From the NCBI GenBank assembly GCA_947495035.1, contig CANLXI010000012.1, forward strand, positions 1-64,000: a DNA stretch of 64,000 nucleotides, written 5' to 3'. Numbering within the stretch: the stretch's first letter is position 1; each line of letters starts with the position of its first letter. This DNA is from an uncultured Granulosicoccus sp. (GTDB taxonomy: Bacteria > Pseudomonadota > Gammaproteobacteria > Granulosicoccales > Granulosicoccaceae). The notes beneath the pieces are model-generated. The model made no database searches and was not told the DNA's origin. It saw nothing but the letters and a program-made list of their open reading frames with translations. The translations under genes were made by a program, and so were the position numbers. Below, in pieces: positions 41,083-49,565 of this stretch.

Positions 41083-42330
41083 ATGAAGCACCTGTTGAAA
41101 TCCACCGCCGCAGCCAGCCTTCTGCTCGGCACCATGAGCCTGGCCTCGGCGCAGGCTGACTGCGGCATCGACAAGGGCAGAGTCAGCATACTGTCCGACG
41201 ATTTCGAAGCTATGCATGTCGTTGCCGACAGAGCCGTGGCATGCGCCAGCGACACCGTACAGATCACCACGAACCAGACCGCAGAGCACAAGAACATCCA
41301 GGTCCCGGCACTGAGTGCCGAGCCTGCCACCTATACCGTTGCCATTGTGCCGAACAATTCCCTGCCGCCATTGCTCAATGAGGATCTGGTACGGCCGCTC
41401 GATGCGCTCATCGACAAGTTCAGACCCGCATTGCAGGACCATCAGCTGATCCGGATCGATGGCAAGGTCATGGCCATTGCCTTCATGGTCAATACCCAGC
41501 ATCTGTGGTACCGCAAGGACTTGCTCGAGGCAGCCGGGGTCGAACCACCAGAGAGCTATGAGGAAGTTCTGACAGTGGCTGCAGCTCTGCGTGAACAGGG
41601 CATCAAGGAATATCCACTGGCACTGAACCTGAAACCCGGCTGGGATCTGGGCACCGAGTTCCTGAACATGTACCAGGGTTTCGGTGGTGAACTGTTCAAG
41701 GACAATTCCGCTGAACCCCGCATTGACAGTGAAGAGGGTGTCAGGACGCTGAACATGCTCAAGGAGCTGTCCGAATACATGAGCCCGGAGTTCGCGACTT
41801 TCGATACCAATGAAGTCTCACGTCGCTGGGCCGCCGGAGAACTGGCCATCTACAATGGCTGGAGCTCTCGCCCCGGTGGCATCATCGATCCGGAGGGCAG
41901 CTCTGCGCCCGAGGTCATCGCCAACTCGGCCTTCGGCGCTGCACCCACGGTTGCCGGTGGCACCACACCCGCCAGCTATCTCTGGTGGGTGGGCTTCACG
42001 ATCGCCCGCAACATCTCGGACGAAGACGCTGAAGCATCATTTCAGGCCATGATGCATGCGATTTCACCAGAACTGCTGGAAACTTCCGCAGAGCAAGCCG
42101 TCTGGTTGATTGCAGGCTACCAGCCAACGGCCGCCTCCACCGGTGCGTTCCTGACCGTCGAGGCCGGAGCCGAACCGTTTCCCATGCTGCCCTACATGGG
42201 CTTGCTGCACACCGCCCTGTCCGAGAACCTGATCGAATTCCTGCAAGGCAAGGAGAGTGCCGAGCAGGCACTGGCCGATGCCACACAGGCCTACCGGGCA
42301 GCGGCCACGGAAGCCGGCTACCTGAAATGA
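41083..42330 (+). CDS. Extracellular solute-binding protein, carbohydrate type (family 1)
   Basis: The 415-residue product has a signal peptide (MKHLLKSTAAASLLL...ASAQA) and a MalE-like binding fold. Conserved elements are FMVNTQHLWYRKDLLEAAGVE, ALNLKPGWDLGTEF and the FGAAPTVAGG segment. Two cysteines near the mature N-terminus (ADCGID and VACAS) may form a disulfide. It heads a transporter unit with two permeases, but no ATPase gene follows. ATG 41083 is chosen over an earlier in-frame ATG at 41008 because it begins the signal. Ligand is probably an oligo- or monosaccharide. Confidence 0.9.
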   Translation: MKHLLKSTAAASLLLGTMSLASAQADCGIDKGRVSILSDDFEAMHVVADRAVACASDTVQITTNQTAEHKNIQVPALSAEPATYTVAIVPNNSLPPLLNEDLVRPLDALIDKFRPALQDHQLIRIDGKVMAIAFMVNTQHLWYRKDLLEAAGVEPPESYEEVLTVAAALREQGIKEYPLALNLKPGWDLGTEFLNMYQGFGGELFKDNSAEPRIDSEEGVRTLNMLKELSEYMSPEFATFDTNEVSRRWAAGELAIYNGWSSRPGGIIDPEGSSAPEVIANSAFGAAPTVAGGTTPASYLWWVGFTIARNISDEDAEASFQAMMHAISPELLETSAEQAVWLIAGYQPTAASTGAFLTVEAGAEPFPMLPYMGLLHTALSENLIEFLQGKESAEQALADATQAYRAAATEAGYLK

Positions 42331-42381
42331 CCATGCACTTGGCACACTTGCATTACGCTGCCAGCTGACACGACTCGAACA

Positions 42382-43410
42382 ATGAGGCATCGGCAATTCC
42401 TGTTGTTCATGCTGCCGACAATGCTCGTCATGCTGCTCTTCATTGCACTGCCACTGATCTCGGTGGCCGTGCAGTCGCTCTTCGTCGAGCATGAGCAGGT
42501 CATGAAAGCGGTAGAGAACTGTGGCCCCTTCGGCTGCCGCCTGGAAATGCAAGTCGATGCCGAGGCCATGAAGACGCTGCGGGAAGATCAGCCGCTGGGA
42601 AGATTCAATGGCTTGGGCACCTACCTTGATGCCAACCACCTGGCCATTGAGCAGATCGGCACCATCTGGCAGCAGAGCAGCACTCTGTCACAGGCTGTCG
42701 GACAGCTGCTCAATCTTCCCTTCTACAAGGCATTGAGCTTCACCCTTGCCTACACGGCCATCGTCACACCGCTGGTCATCGTGTTCGGCTTCATCATTGC
42801 CCTGGCCGTCAACCAGTTGCCAGCCTTGCTGCGTGGACCGGTGATCTTCTTTTCCCTGCTGCCCATGATCGTGACGCCACTGATCGGATCTCTGGTCCTG
42901 TTCTGGATGATCGATGCAAAGGGGATCATCGGCGCCAATCTGCAACTGCTGTTCGATGATCCGCAACTGTCGTTGAAAGCCTCTCCCGTGCTGACCTGGG
43001 TGACACTCTTCGTCTACGGTGTCTGGCACTCGATACCACTGAGCTTCATCATCTTCTTCGCCGGTCTGCAGACCGTGCCGAAGGACATACTGGATTCTGC
43101 CCGAGTCGATGGTACCCATGCCCTGCAGCGGGTTCGCTATGTCATCATTCCTCACCTGATGCCGTTGGCGATCTTCGTGGCGCTGGTTCAGTTGATGGAC
43201 AATTTTCGCGTTTTCGAACCGATTGTCGGTCTGAGTGCCCAGGCCAATGCCACCTCCCTGAGCTATCAGATCTACAGTGATCTGCGCGGCCAGGAAAGCC
43301 CCTTGTACGGTTCGGCGTCGGCAACCTCCCTGATGACCATCATCGGCATCATCATCCTGTTGCTTCCCATGCTTCGACGCAGCTGGCGCGACTTCAGACA
43401 GCAAGTCTGA
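42382..43410 (+). CDS. Sugar ABC transporter permease (MalF-like)
   Basis: The 342-residue permease has a first membrane segment at about 3-27. A periplasmic loop of about 60-70 residues containing two cysteines (NCGPFGCRLEM) follows, then five further segments. The EAA-type coupling loop is near DSARVDGTHALQRVRYVIIPHLMP. It pairs with the following permease; the next gene starts immediately after its stop. Confidence 0.92.
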   Translation: MRHRQFLLFMLPTMLVMLLFIALPLISVAVQSLFVEHEQVMKAVENCGPFGCRLEMQVDAEAMKTLREDQPLGRFNGLGTYLDANHLAIEQIGTIWQQSSTLSQAVGQLLNLPFYKALSFTLAYTAIVTPLVIVFGFIIALAVNQLPALLRGPVIFFSLLPMIVTPLIGSLVLFWMIDAKGIIGANLQLLFDDPQLSLKASPVLTWVTLFVYGVWHSIPLSFIIFFAGLQTVPKDILDSARVDGTHALQRVRYVIIPHLMPLAIFVALVQLMDNFRVFEPIVGLSAQANATSLSYQIYSDLRGQESPLYGSASATSLMTIIGIIILLLPMLRRSWRDFRQQV

Positions 43411-44304
43411 GTGATGCCCCTGATGAACAGACCATTCAATTCCCGCTCCATGGCGCTGGGTCTCCTGTCGCTGACAGTGGTCTTGCTGTGGGTACTGGTC
43501 GCCGCCTTTCCCTTTGCCTGGACACTGTGGGGCTCGTTCAAGCTGGAAGCGGACTTTCTGTCACCTGCCGACTGGAAAAACGCCCTGCATGGCCCGAACA
43601 CCATCGATCGTACCGGCAGCGCGTTTTCCGGTTCGGCCTACTACGGCGCCTGGATCGAGAAGGCCTTCTGGAAAGCGACGCTGAATACACTGATCGTCAC
43701 CGTATCCGTGGTTGTATTGTCCCTGGGTATCGGTCTGCTCGGTGCCTACGCCCTGGCTCGCTCGGGGTTCCGCTACGCTTTCTGGCTGCTGATTGCAGCC
43801 CTGGTATTTCGGGCCATGCCACATATCACTCTGGTGTCCGGCTATCTTCTACCTTTCTTCGAATTGAAGATCTGGGGCTACCTGCCAACCAGCATCATTG
43901 TCCTCGTGGCCATCAATCAACCGTTCACCCTGTGGATGCTGCACGCGTTCTTTCTGAACATTCCACGCGAGATCGATGAAAGCGCCATGATCGACGGTTG
44001 CACCCAGTTCCAGGCGTTTCGACTGACCGTCATCCCGCTGATGTGGCCCGGCATCATCACCACGGGCCTGTTCAGCTTCCTGCTGTCCTACAACGACTTC
44101 ACGGTGACCTCGATTCTACTGAGCCAGGACAACCAGACCATGATCCCCAGAGTTGCCAGCTTCCTGGGCACGACTCAGTCCGAAGGTGAGGTCATGTATG
44201 CTGTGGCAGCGGCCGTGTCCTCCATTGCACCGCTCTGCATCCTGATCCTGCTGTTCCAGCGGCAGATCGTCAGCGGCCTGACCGCGGGTGCCGTCAAGGG
44301 TTGA
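43411..44304 (+). CDS. Sugar ABC transporter permease (MalG-like)
   Basis: The 297-residue permease has six membrane segments and the coupling loop IPREIDESAMIDGCTQFQAFR. It begins at GTG 43411 directly after the previous stop, or at ATG 43414. A cognate MalK-type ATPase would be expected next but none is found in this window; the next gene is a pentapeptide-repeat protein. The importer must therefore use an ATPase encoded elsewhere. Confidence 0.92.
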   Translation: MMPLMNRPFNSRSMALGLLSLTVVLLWVLVAAFPFAWTLWGSFKLEADFLSPADWKNALHGPNTIDRTGSAFSGSAYYGAWIEKAFWKATLNTLIVTVSVVVLSLGIGLLGAYALARSGFRYAFWLLIAALVFRAMPHITLVSGYLLPFFELKIWGYLPTSIIVLVAINQPFTLWMLHAFFLNIPREIDESAMIDGCTQFQAFRLTVIPLMWPGIITTGLFSFLLSYNDFTVTSILLSQDNQTMIPRVASFLGTTQSEGEVMYAVAAAVSSIAPLCILILLFQRQIVSGLTAGAVKG

Positions 44305-44319
44305 GCCCGGCCAACACGT

Positions 44320-44337
44320 CTGCAGTGCCGACTGCAG
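44320..44337. terminator. Short inverted repeat after the permease gene
   Basis: CTGCAGT (44320-44326) and ACTGCAG (44331-44337) with a GCCG loop lie 16 bp after the permease stop. The hairpin is followed by TTCCTTC. It could be a terminator or processing site; weak evidence. Confidence 0.35.
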
Positions 44338-44367
44338 TTCCTTCAACACCCAGGGAAGATCCCGCAA

Positions 44368-44718
44368 ATGAACGACAGACGCGACCCATTCGACGGCCCC
44401 GACCTGCACGGTCAGACCTACTCCCGGGCAAACATGAGCCAGACGAACTTCGATGGCGTCAACCTCAGTGAATCACGGTTCTTTGCCGTATTGAGTGATG
44501 CCAGCTTCCGCGATACCAATCTGAGCCGCGCCGAGTTCGACGATGTCAATCTGTCCGAGGCCCGGTTTCACGATATCAATCTGCAGAACGCGCGTTTCGA
44601 CAACATCAATTTCTCGAACGTCAGTATCAGCAATGCCAATCTGCAAGGCATGACCATCAACGGCATTCTGGTTACCGAGCTGCTGGACGCCTTCGCAGCG
44701 CAGACAGGAAAAAACTGA
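44368..44718 (+). CDS. Pentapeptide-repeat protein
   Basis: The 116-residue protein consists largely of A(D/N)LxX-type pentapeptide repeats (for example ANMSQ, TNFDG, VNLSE, ARFHD, INLQN). These form a right-handed quadrilateral helix. It ends with a short non-repeat tail (TELLDAFAAQTG). No signal peptide, so it is cytoplasmic. Functions of such small proteins vary and cannot be told here. It lies between the sugar permease and hpd on the same strand, but its 63-bp spacing with an inverted repeat suggests its own regulation. Confidence 0.8.
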   Translation: MNDRRDPFDGPDLHGQTYSRANMSQTNFDGVNLSESRFFAVLSDASFRDTNLSRAEFDDVNLSEARFHDINLQNARFDNINFSNVSISNANLQGMTINGILVTELLDAFAAQTGKN

Positions 44719-44735
44719 AAAACCTGAATTTGGTC

Positions 44736-44750
44736 TGCACAACACGTGCA
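44736..44750. promoter_or_regulatory. Inverted repeat upstream of hpd
   Basis: TGCAC-N5-GTGCA (44736-44750) lies in the AT-rich 180-bp region before hpd. It could be an operator for a regulator of tyrosine catabolism. A TGCAC-like half-site recurs near 44800. This is a low-confidence guess. Confidence 0.3.
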
Positions 44751-44898
44751 TTGAACAACGATTTTTCATACTGAATAGTCGTAGAATTTCCTTGTTTGCA
44801 CATATCACGCGTTTTTCTCAAGATATTTGCATATTGTCCGCAGCATTCCCATACTGCCCTTACAGACAGTCAGACGACTGCGGACACTGGAGACTCTC

Positions 44899-46005
44899 AT
44901 GGGCCCCTACCCTCACAATGCACCCAAAGCCACCATCGACGATGTCAATGTCGCAGGCACCGATGGCTTCGAGTTCGTCGAGTTTGCCCATCGCGATCCG
45001 GCGGAGCTGGAAGCTCTGTTTGACAGGATGGGATATCTGGAAGTCGCCAGGCACAGGAGCAAGAATATCTCCCTGTATCGTCAGGGGCGTGTCAACTACA
45101 TTCTCAATCGCGAGAAGGACTCCCATGCTTCCCGCTTCGTGGAGGAACATGGCCCCTGCGCACCCTCCATGGCCTGGCGGGTCGTGGATGCCCAACACGC
45201 CCTGAAATGTGCGCTGGACTATGGCGCAGAGGAATACACCGGCGATGACAAGACCCTGGACGTGCCGGCGGTCATCGGTATCGGCGGTTCCCTGCTGTAT
45301 CTGGTCGAGGAATACGATCAGGGTCGCTCACCTTATGACAAGGAGTTCGAATGGCTGGGCGAACGAGATCCGCAACCCACAGGCGCTGGCTTCTACTATC
45401 TGGATCATCTGACGCACAACGTCATGCGTGGCAACATGGATACCTGGTACCAGTTCTATGCCACGGCTTTCAACTTCCGGGAAATCCGTTTCTTCGACAT
45501 CAAGGGCAAGATGACGGGGCTGACCAGCCGCGCTCTGACATCACCTTGCGGCAAGATCCGTATTCCGATCAATGAAAGTGCCGATGAAAACAGTCAGATC
45601 GAGGAGTACCTGAAGGAGTACAAGGGCGAAGGCATTCAACACATCGCCGTGGGTACTGATGATATCTATGCAGCAACCGACCGGATTGCCGACAAGGGCA
45701 TGGAGTTCATGCCTGGCCCACCACCCATCTACTATGACAAATCATTCGAGAGAGTGGTGGATCACGAAGAACCCATCGAAAAGATGAAGAAACACGGCAT
45801 CCTGATCGATGGTGAAGGTGTAGTGGACGGCGGATCAACGCGCATTCTGCTGCAGATTTTCTCGAAGACGGTGATTGGTCCGATCTTCTTCGAATTCATT
45901 CAGCGCAAGGGTGACGACGGTTTCGGAGAAGGCAATTTCAAGGCCTTGTTCGAGTCGATCGAGGAAGACCAGATTCAGCGGGGTGTACTGAAAGCCTCTG
46001 CCTGA
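44899..46005 (+). CDS. hpd: 4-hydroxyphenylpyruvate dioxygenase
   Basis: The 368-residue Fe(II) enzyme turns 4-hydroxyphenylpyruvate into homogentisate in tyrosine breakdown. It has two VOC-type domains. Metal ligands are H173 (DHLTHNV), H248 (GIQHIAVGT) and E332 (IFFEF). The C-terminal region FGEGNFKALFESIE is the usual gate helix. ATG 44899 has GGAG upstream; a TTG at 44827 is rejected. No homogentisate dioxygenase or other tyrosine gene is adjacent, so the rest of the pathway must lie elsewhere. Confidence 0.96.
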   Translation: MGPYPHNAPKATIDDVNVAGTDGFEFVEFAHRDPAELEALFDRMGYLEVARHRSKNISLYRQGRVNYILNREKDSHASRFVEEHGPCAPSMAWRVVDAQHALKCALDYGAEEYTGDDKTLDVPAVIGIGGSLLYLVEEYDQGRSPYDKEFEWLGERDPQPTGAGFYYLDHLTHNVMRGNMDTWYQFYATAFNFREIRFFDIKGKMTGLTSRALTSPCGKIRIPINESADENSQIEEYLKEYKGEGIQHIAVGTDDIYAATDRIADKGMEFMPGPPPIYYDKSFERVVDHEEPIEKMKKHGILIDGEGVVDGGSTRILLQIFSKTVIGPIFFEFIQRKGDDGFGEGNFKALFESIEEDQIQRGVLKASA

Positions 46006-46059
46006 TCAGGAACGGGCTCACGGACGAGCCTCCTGATCCTCCGGGTCCAACAGGCCCGG
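46004..46059 (+). terminator. Hairpin pair after hpd
   Basis: GATCAGGA (46004-46011) pairs with TCCTGATC (46031-46038), enclosing a second stem GGCTC/GAGCC (46015-46030). A further CCGGG / CCCGG stem lies at 46041-46059. The first hairpin overlaps the hpd stop codon. No U-run follows; still a probable 3' structure. Confidence 0.6.
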
Positions 46060-46163
46060 CTGGTTCTCCCGTCTGCGGCCTTGACGGCCACTGTGCGCCA
46101 TTCCCGTGTCATGTTATCTTGCTGGAATTCCAGTCACTCGCCGACACAGGTCATACGATCATC

Positions 46164-47570
46164 ATGCCGCAGCTTGATCCGGACAGACTTTTCCCGCTCG
46201 ACAATCGCAGCCAGGCAATCGCACGAGAACTCTACCAGCGCATTTCGGACCTGCCCATCATCAGTCCGCATGGTCATACGGACCCGAGATGGTTTGCCGA
46301 GAATGCCGCATTCCCCAACGCCGCAGAGTTGTTCGTCATTCCCGACCATTATGTATTCCGCATGCTGGTTTCACAGGGAATCAGCCTCGAGTCGCTGGGT
46401 GTCCCTCGGGTTGATGGCGGCGCCGTGGAAACGGATCCCAGAGCCATCTGGCGCGTCTTTGCGGAGAATTATCATCTTTTTCGCGGTACGCCATCTCAGC
46501 TGTGGATCGATCACTCCTTCGAACAGGTATTCGGTATTGCCGAGAACCTGAACGCCGCCACGGCAGACAGGATGTATGACACGATCACGGAGAAACTGGC
46601 AACCGACGAATTTCGTCCCCGCGCTCTGTTCGAGCGATTCAACATGGAGCTTCTGGCAACGACCGAGAGCGCCCTGGATCCGCTGGAGGCACACAGTGCA
46701 CTCGCAGCATCGGACTGGCAGGGTCGTGTCATCACGACCTATCGACCCGATGCCGTGACCGACCCCGAGTTCGACGGATTCGTGGAAAATGTCAGGCAGC
46801 TTGGCCTGTTGACCGACTGCGACACCAGCACGTATGCCGGTTATCTGGATGCCCATCGTGCACGTCGCCGGTTTTTCAAACAGCACGGCGCTACCGCAAC
46901 CGATCATGGTCACCCGACGGCGCGCACCGAAGACTTCAGTCAGGACGAGATGACGCGACTGTTCGACAAGGTGTCAAGCGGGCGCTGCAGTGCCGAGGAA
47001 GCGGATGCCTTTCGTGGACAGATGCTGACCGAAATGGCCCGCATGAGCCTGGATGACGGGTTGAGCATGCAGATCCATCCCGGATCACTGCGCAATCACA
47101 ATCACGGCGTCGCGGCACGTTTTGGCCGTGACAAGGGATTCGATATTCCAACACGAACCGACTACGTCAATGCCCTTCAGCCGCTGCTCAATGCAGTGGG
47201 TATGGAGCCACAATTGACCATCATCGTTTTCACACTGGACGAAACAGCCTTTTCCCGTGAGCTGGCGCCTCTGGCCGGGGTCTACCCTGCCTTGAAACTG
47301 GGACCACCCTGGTGGTTCTTCGACAGCTATGAAGGCATGCGCCGCTTCCGGGAAAGCACGACCGAGACCTGTGGCTTCTACAATACTGCAGGCTTCAACG
47401 ATGATACTCGTGCCTTCTGCTCCATTCCCGCCCGTCACGATGTCGCTCGACGTGTCGACTGCGCCTATTTGGGGACACTGGTTGCCAGTGGCAGATTGAG
47501 TGAAGACGATGCCGGAGAGGTCGCTCAGGCCTTGACCTACGATCTGGCGAAGAGCGCCTACGGCCTGTAG
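46164..47570 (+). CDS. uxaC: Glucuronate/uronate isomerase
   Basis: The 468-residue enzyme interconverts D-glucuronate with D-fructuronate and D-galacturonate with D-tagaturonate, the first step of hexuronate use. Family marks are ISPHGHTDPRWF, the MQIHPGSLRNHN segment and LGPPWWFFDSYEGMRRFRE. ATG 46164 is preferred to upstream in-frame starts that overlap the hpd 3' region. No other hexuronate genes (uxaAB, kdgK) are near. The ABC importer without an ATPase upstream could bring a uronate or oligouronide, but this is speculation. Confidence 0.95.
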   Translation: MPQLDPDRLFPLDNRSQAIARELYQRISDLPIISPHGHTDPRWFAENAAFPNAAELFVIPDHYVFRMLVSQGISLESLGVPRVDGGAVETDPRAIWRVFAENYHLFRGTPSQLWIDHSFEQVFGIAENLNAATADRMYDTITEKLATDEFRPRALFERFNMELLATTESALDPLEAHSALAASDWQGRVITTYRPDAVTDPEFDGFVENVRQLGLLTDCDTSTYAGYLDAHRARRRFFKQHGATATDHGHPTARTEDFSQDEMTRLFDKVSSGRCSAEEADAFRGQMLTEMARMSLDDGLSMQIHPGSLRNHNHGVAARFGRDKGFDIPTRTDYVNALQPLLNAVGMEPQLTIIVFTLDETAFSRELAPLAGVYPALKLGPPWWFFDSYEGMRRFRESTTETCGFYNTAGFNDDTRAFCSIPARHDVARRVDCAYLGTLVASGRLSEDDAGEVAQALTYDLAKSAYGL

Positions 47571-47620
47571 TTGCCAGCAACGACGGCTGGAGTCTTTCAG
47601 GCGTTTTTCCAGGCCGAAAA

Positions 47621-47643
47621 AAAGCCGGACCAAGTCCGGCTTT
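47621..47643. terminator. Bidirectional rho-independent terminator
   Basis: A perfect 10-bp inverted repeat AAAGCCGGAC (47621-47630) and GTCCGGCTTT (47634-47643) with a 3-base loop. It is flanked by A-run and T-run (GAAAA... / ...TTTCTCC). It sits between convergent uxaC and the BON-domain gene and can serve both. Confidence 0.92.
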
Positions 47644-47706
47644 CTCCTGCTTCAGACCTACATGGCGAGTGAACAGCGTACTTGGGGAACGCTGTCACTC
47701 AACCGG

Positions 47707-48015
47707 TCACGAACGAGCGACGTTGTTCTCGATCTTCGTGTTGGAACTCTCGGTACGCTCCTCGATGAGCTGGTTCAGTGCATCGAAAGCCTGCTGATCA
47801 TCGACAATACCTTCAATTGCAAGTGTGCCGTCTTCCATCGGATTCACCGAAATACCATAAGATCCGAGCATGGGATGCAGCTGGATATCACTCTGCAGTT
47901 CGGTAGCTTCCACCTTGGCCGCATCGGATGCATCAGCCAGAGCTACATTACCGAGAGACATCATGGTCAACATGCCGGCAGCGGTGATGGCAGTCAGTGT
48001 ATTTGATACTTTCAT
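47707..48015 (-). CDS. Small exported BON-domain-like protein
   Basis: The 102-residue product has a signal peptide (MKVSNTLTAITAAGML...VALA). A small alpha/beta domain follows with the GTLAIEGIVDDQQAFDALNQL pattern of BON modules, as in OsmY and related stress proteins. ATG 48015 follows an AGAGG site; a longer frame to 48117 is rejected. It is the last of three small stress-type genes on the minus strand. Confidence 0.75.
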   Translation of the reverse strand: MKVSNTLTAITAAGMLTMMSLGNVALADASDAAKVEATELQSDIQLHPMLGSYGISVNPMEDGTLAIEGIVDDQQAFDALNQLIEERTESSNTKIENNVARS

Positions 48016-48159
48016 TGATATATCCTCTTTCGTTGATTGTGGTTGGTAATACAAGGGCGAATTCAGTCTCGGTTGTTCGACTTGCAATCCCGATCTGTCA
48101 CAGCCCTGAACTTGCAAATGCCGGATGGGCGTGCAATCGCCATCCGTAAAGGATGGTTT

Positions 48160-48438
48160 CTATCCGTCCATATCCAGTGATTCAGCCCACTTGTCTACCT
48201 GAGCCTCAGCCTCTTCCTGAGCGATTCCGTATTTCTCCTTGATCATGCCGACAAACTGATCGCGCTTGCCTGACAGCTGGTCGACTTCGTCGTCAGTCAA
48301 GTCACCCCATGTCTCCTGGACATTGCCCTTGAACTGATCCCAGTTACCTTCCACCTGATTCCATACACCGTCATCAGCCAGAACAGGACCGCCAAGCAGT
48401 GCCAGACCAACTATTGATGCTCCAATGATGCGCTTCAT
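48160..48438 (-). CDS. CsbD-like small stress protein with signal peptide
   Basis: The 92-residue product has an N-terminal signal peptide (MKRIIGASIVGLALLGGPVLA). A CsbD-like segment follows: WNQVEGNWDQFKGNVQETWG and the conserved LSGKRDQFVGMIKEKYG. CsbD proteins are general stress proteins; most known members are cytoplasmic, so an exported version is worth noting. ATG 48438 with GGAG nine bases upstream is preferred to ATG 48453. Confidence 0.85.
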   Translation of the reverse strand: MKRIIGASIVGLALLGGPVLADDGVWNQVEGNWDQFKGNVQETWGDLTDDEVDQLSGKRDQFVGMIKEKYGIAQEEAEAQVDKWAESLDMDG

Positions 48439-48592
48439 GAATATGATCTCCATCTTTTAATAATGACTTCGGTAATTGAAAGTGTCTTTGCTGCACCGTG
48501 CGCGCGCAAAGCTTTCGCAACGGTTCAACCCAAATCTGTCACTGATATGACCGGGCTTCTACAGCCTCTTTCACTCACTGCTCAGCTGGCGT

Positions 48593-48757
48593 CTATGTCC
48601 TGGGACCGCGCCCGCGAATGAACGAAATGATGGCCAATATCAGAAATACGACAAACAGAATCTGAGCGATGCTGGTAGCGCTTCCGGCGATACCACCAAA
48701 ACCCAGAACAGCTGCGATAATGGCGATGACAAAAAATGCGATTGCCCAACTAAGCAT
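48593..48757 (-). CDS. DUF1328 family small membrane protein
   Basis: This is a 54-residue protein with two hydrophobic helices and a [10 protein letters not shown] turn, ending in a basic FIRGRG motif. This is the DUF1328 (YtjA) pattern, often found with CsbD and BON genes. A GGGAG ribosome-binding site precedes ATG 48757. Function is unknown; stress association is by genomic context. Confidence 0.88.
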   Translation of the reverse strand: MLSWAIAFFVIAIIAAVLGFGGIAGSATSIAQILFVVFLILAIISFIRGRGPRT

Positions 48758-49565
48758 GACGTTCTCCCTTTTAATCGTTTCTCGCCGTGATTGGCTGTAA
48801 ACGTTGGAGATAAATCTACAGCAGGCTTGCGGGGACACAGCACGATTGAAAAATGGACAATCCCGCCGACACCTGTCGCCAAACAGGCTTCCCGGAACCG
48901 GAAGGAGGCGTTGCCATGCAATCTTTCCGAACTGCAAGGCGCGGGGGGATATGTCCGGCCATGGGAGCAGTTCACACGCTGAAGCGGTCCTCTGCGACAG
49001 GGCGGGAGTTGTGCTTATCTCCCCGGGATGACATCGGCATCAGGTTCACACAGACATTCCTGCGGCCACGATGAGCAAGTGCTGACGGGATCCGGCCGCG
49101 TACTGGCAACCGTCATTACTGCGGTGTAATCATGCCCGTTCGAGTCGCGGGGCATTCACGCAAGCAAGCGCAGGCATGCAAGCCGACAGCGGCATTTTCA
49201 CTTCAATCGGCTGAAAAACCAGTCGGGAGAATAGCCAGCGGCAGTAGGCGCGACCCGGGGTATGGCAGAGCATGCTCTGGAGCTGCGCGAGGCATCATCG
49301 CTCTGCGGACTCTCGACAGACGGGACATTGTCAGGCGCTACGTGGAAACGCCAATCCAGGTCGACGTTCGACATCGCCCCCTCATATAAACCACGCCTGG
49401 GCGCAGCCTCCGGCCGCAGCCTGAAACGCTGGCGATGACAGCACAGCACGCAAACCTGCGACACCAACATAAGAGTGCCGGAGCTGTGGTATTGAAGTGA
49501 GCACGGAGACCATCGTCCACCGCCACACTACACCGATACTACAAGACCTCTGTCAATCGAGCGCT
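48758..49565. other. Long intergenic region without convincing genes
   Basis: These 808 bp contain short frames on both strands (for example 49132-49389 plus and 49198-49470 minus), none with a good start, hydrophobic segment or family motif. A 14-bp palindrome (CAGAGCATGCTCTG, 49266-49279) is near chance expectation. The region could hold promoters, a small RNA or decayed genes; nothing specific can be supported. Confidence 0.5.

Noticed and set aside
49266-49279. 14-bp perfect palindrome CAGAGCATGCTCTG
   Set aside because: A palindrome of this length is expected a few times by chance in 64 kb, and it has no clear position relative to a promoter.
49198-49470. 90-residue minus-strand frame in the long gap
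   Set aside because: No ribosome-binding site, signal or domain; composition looks like translated non-coding DNA.
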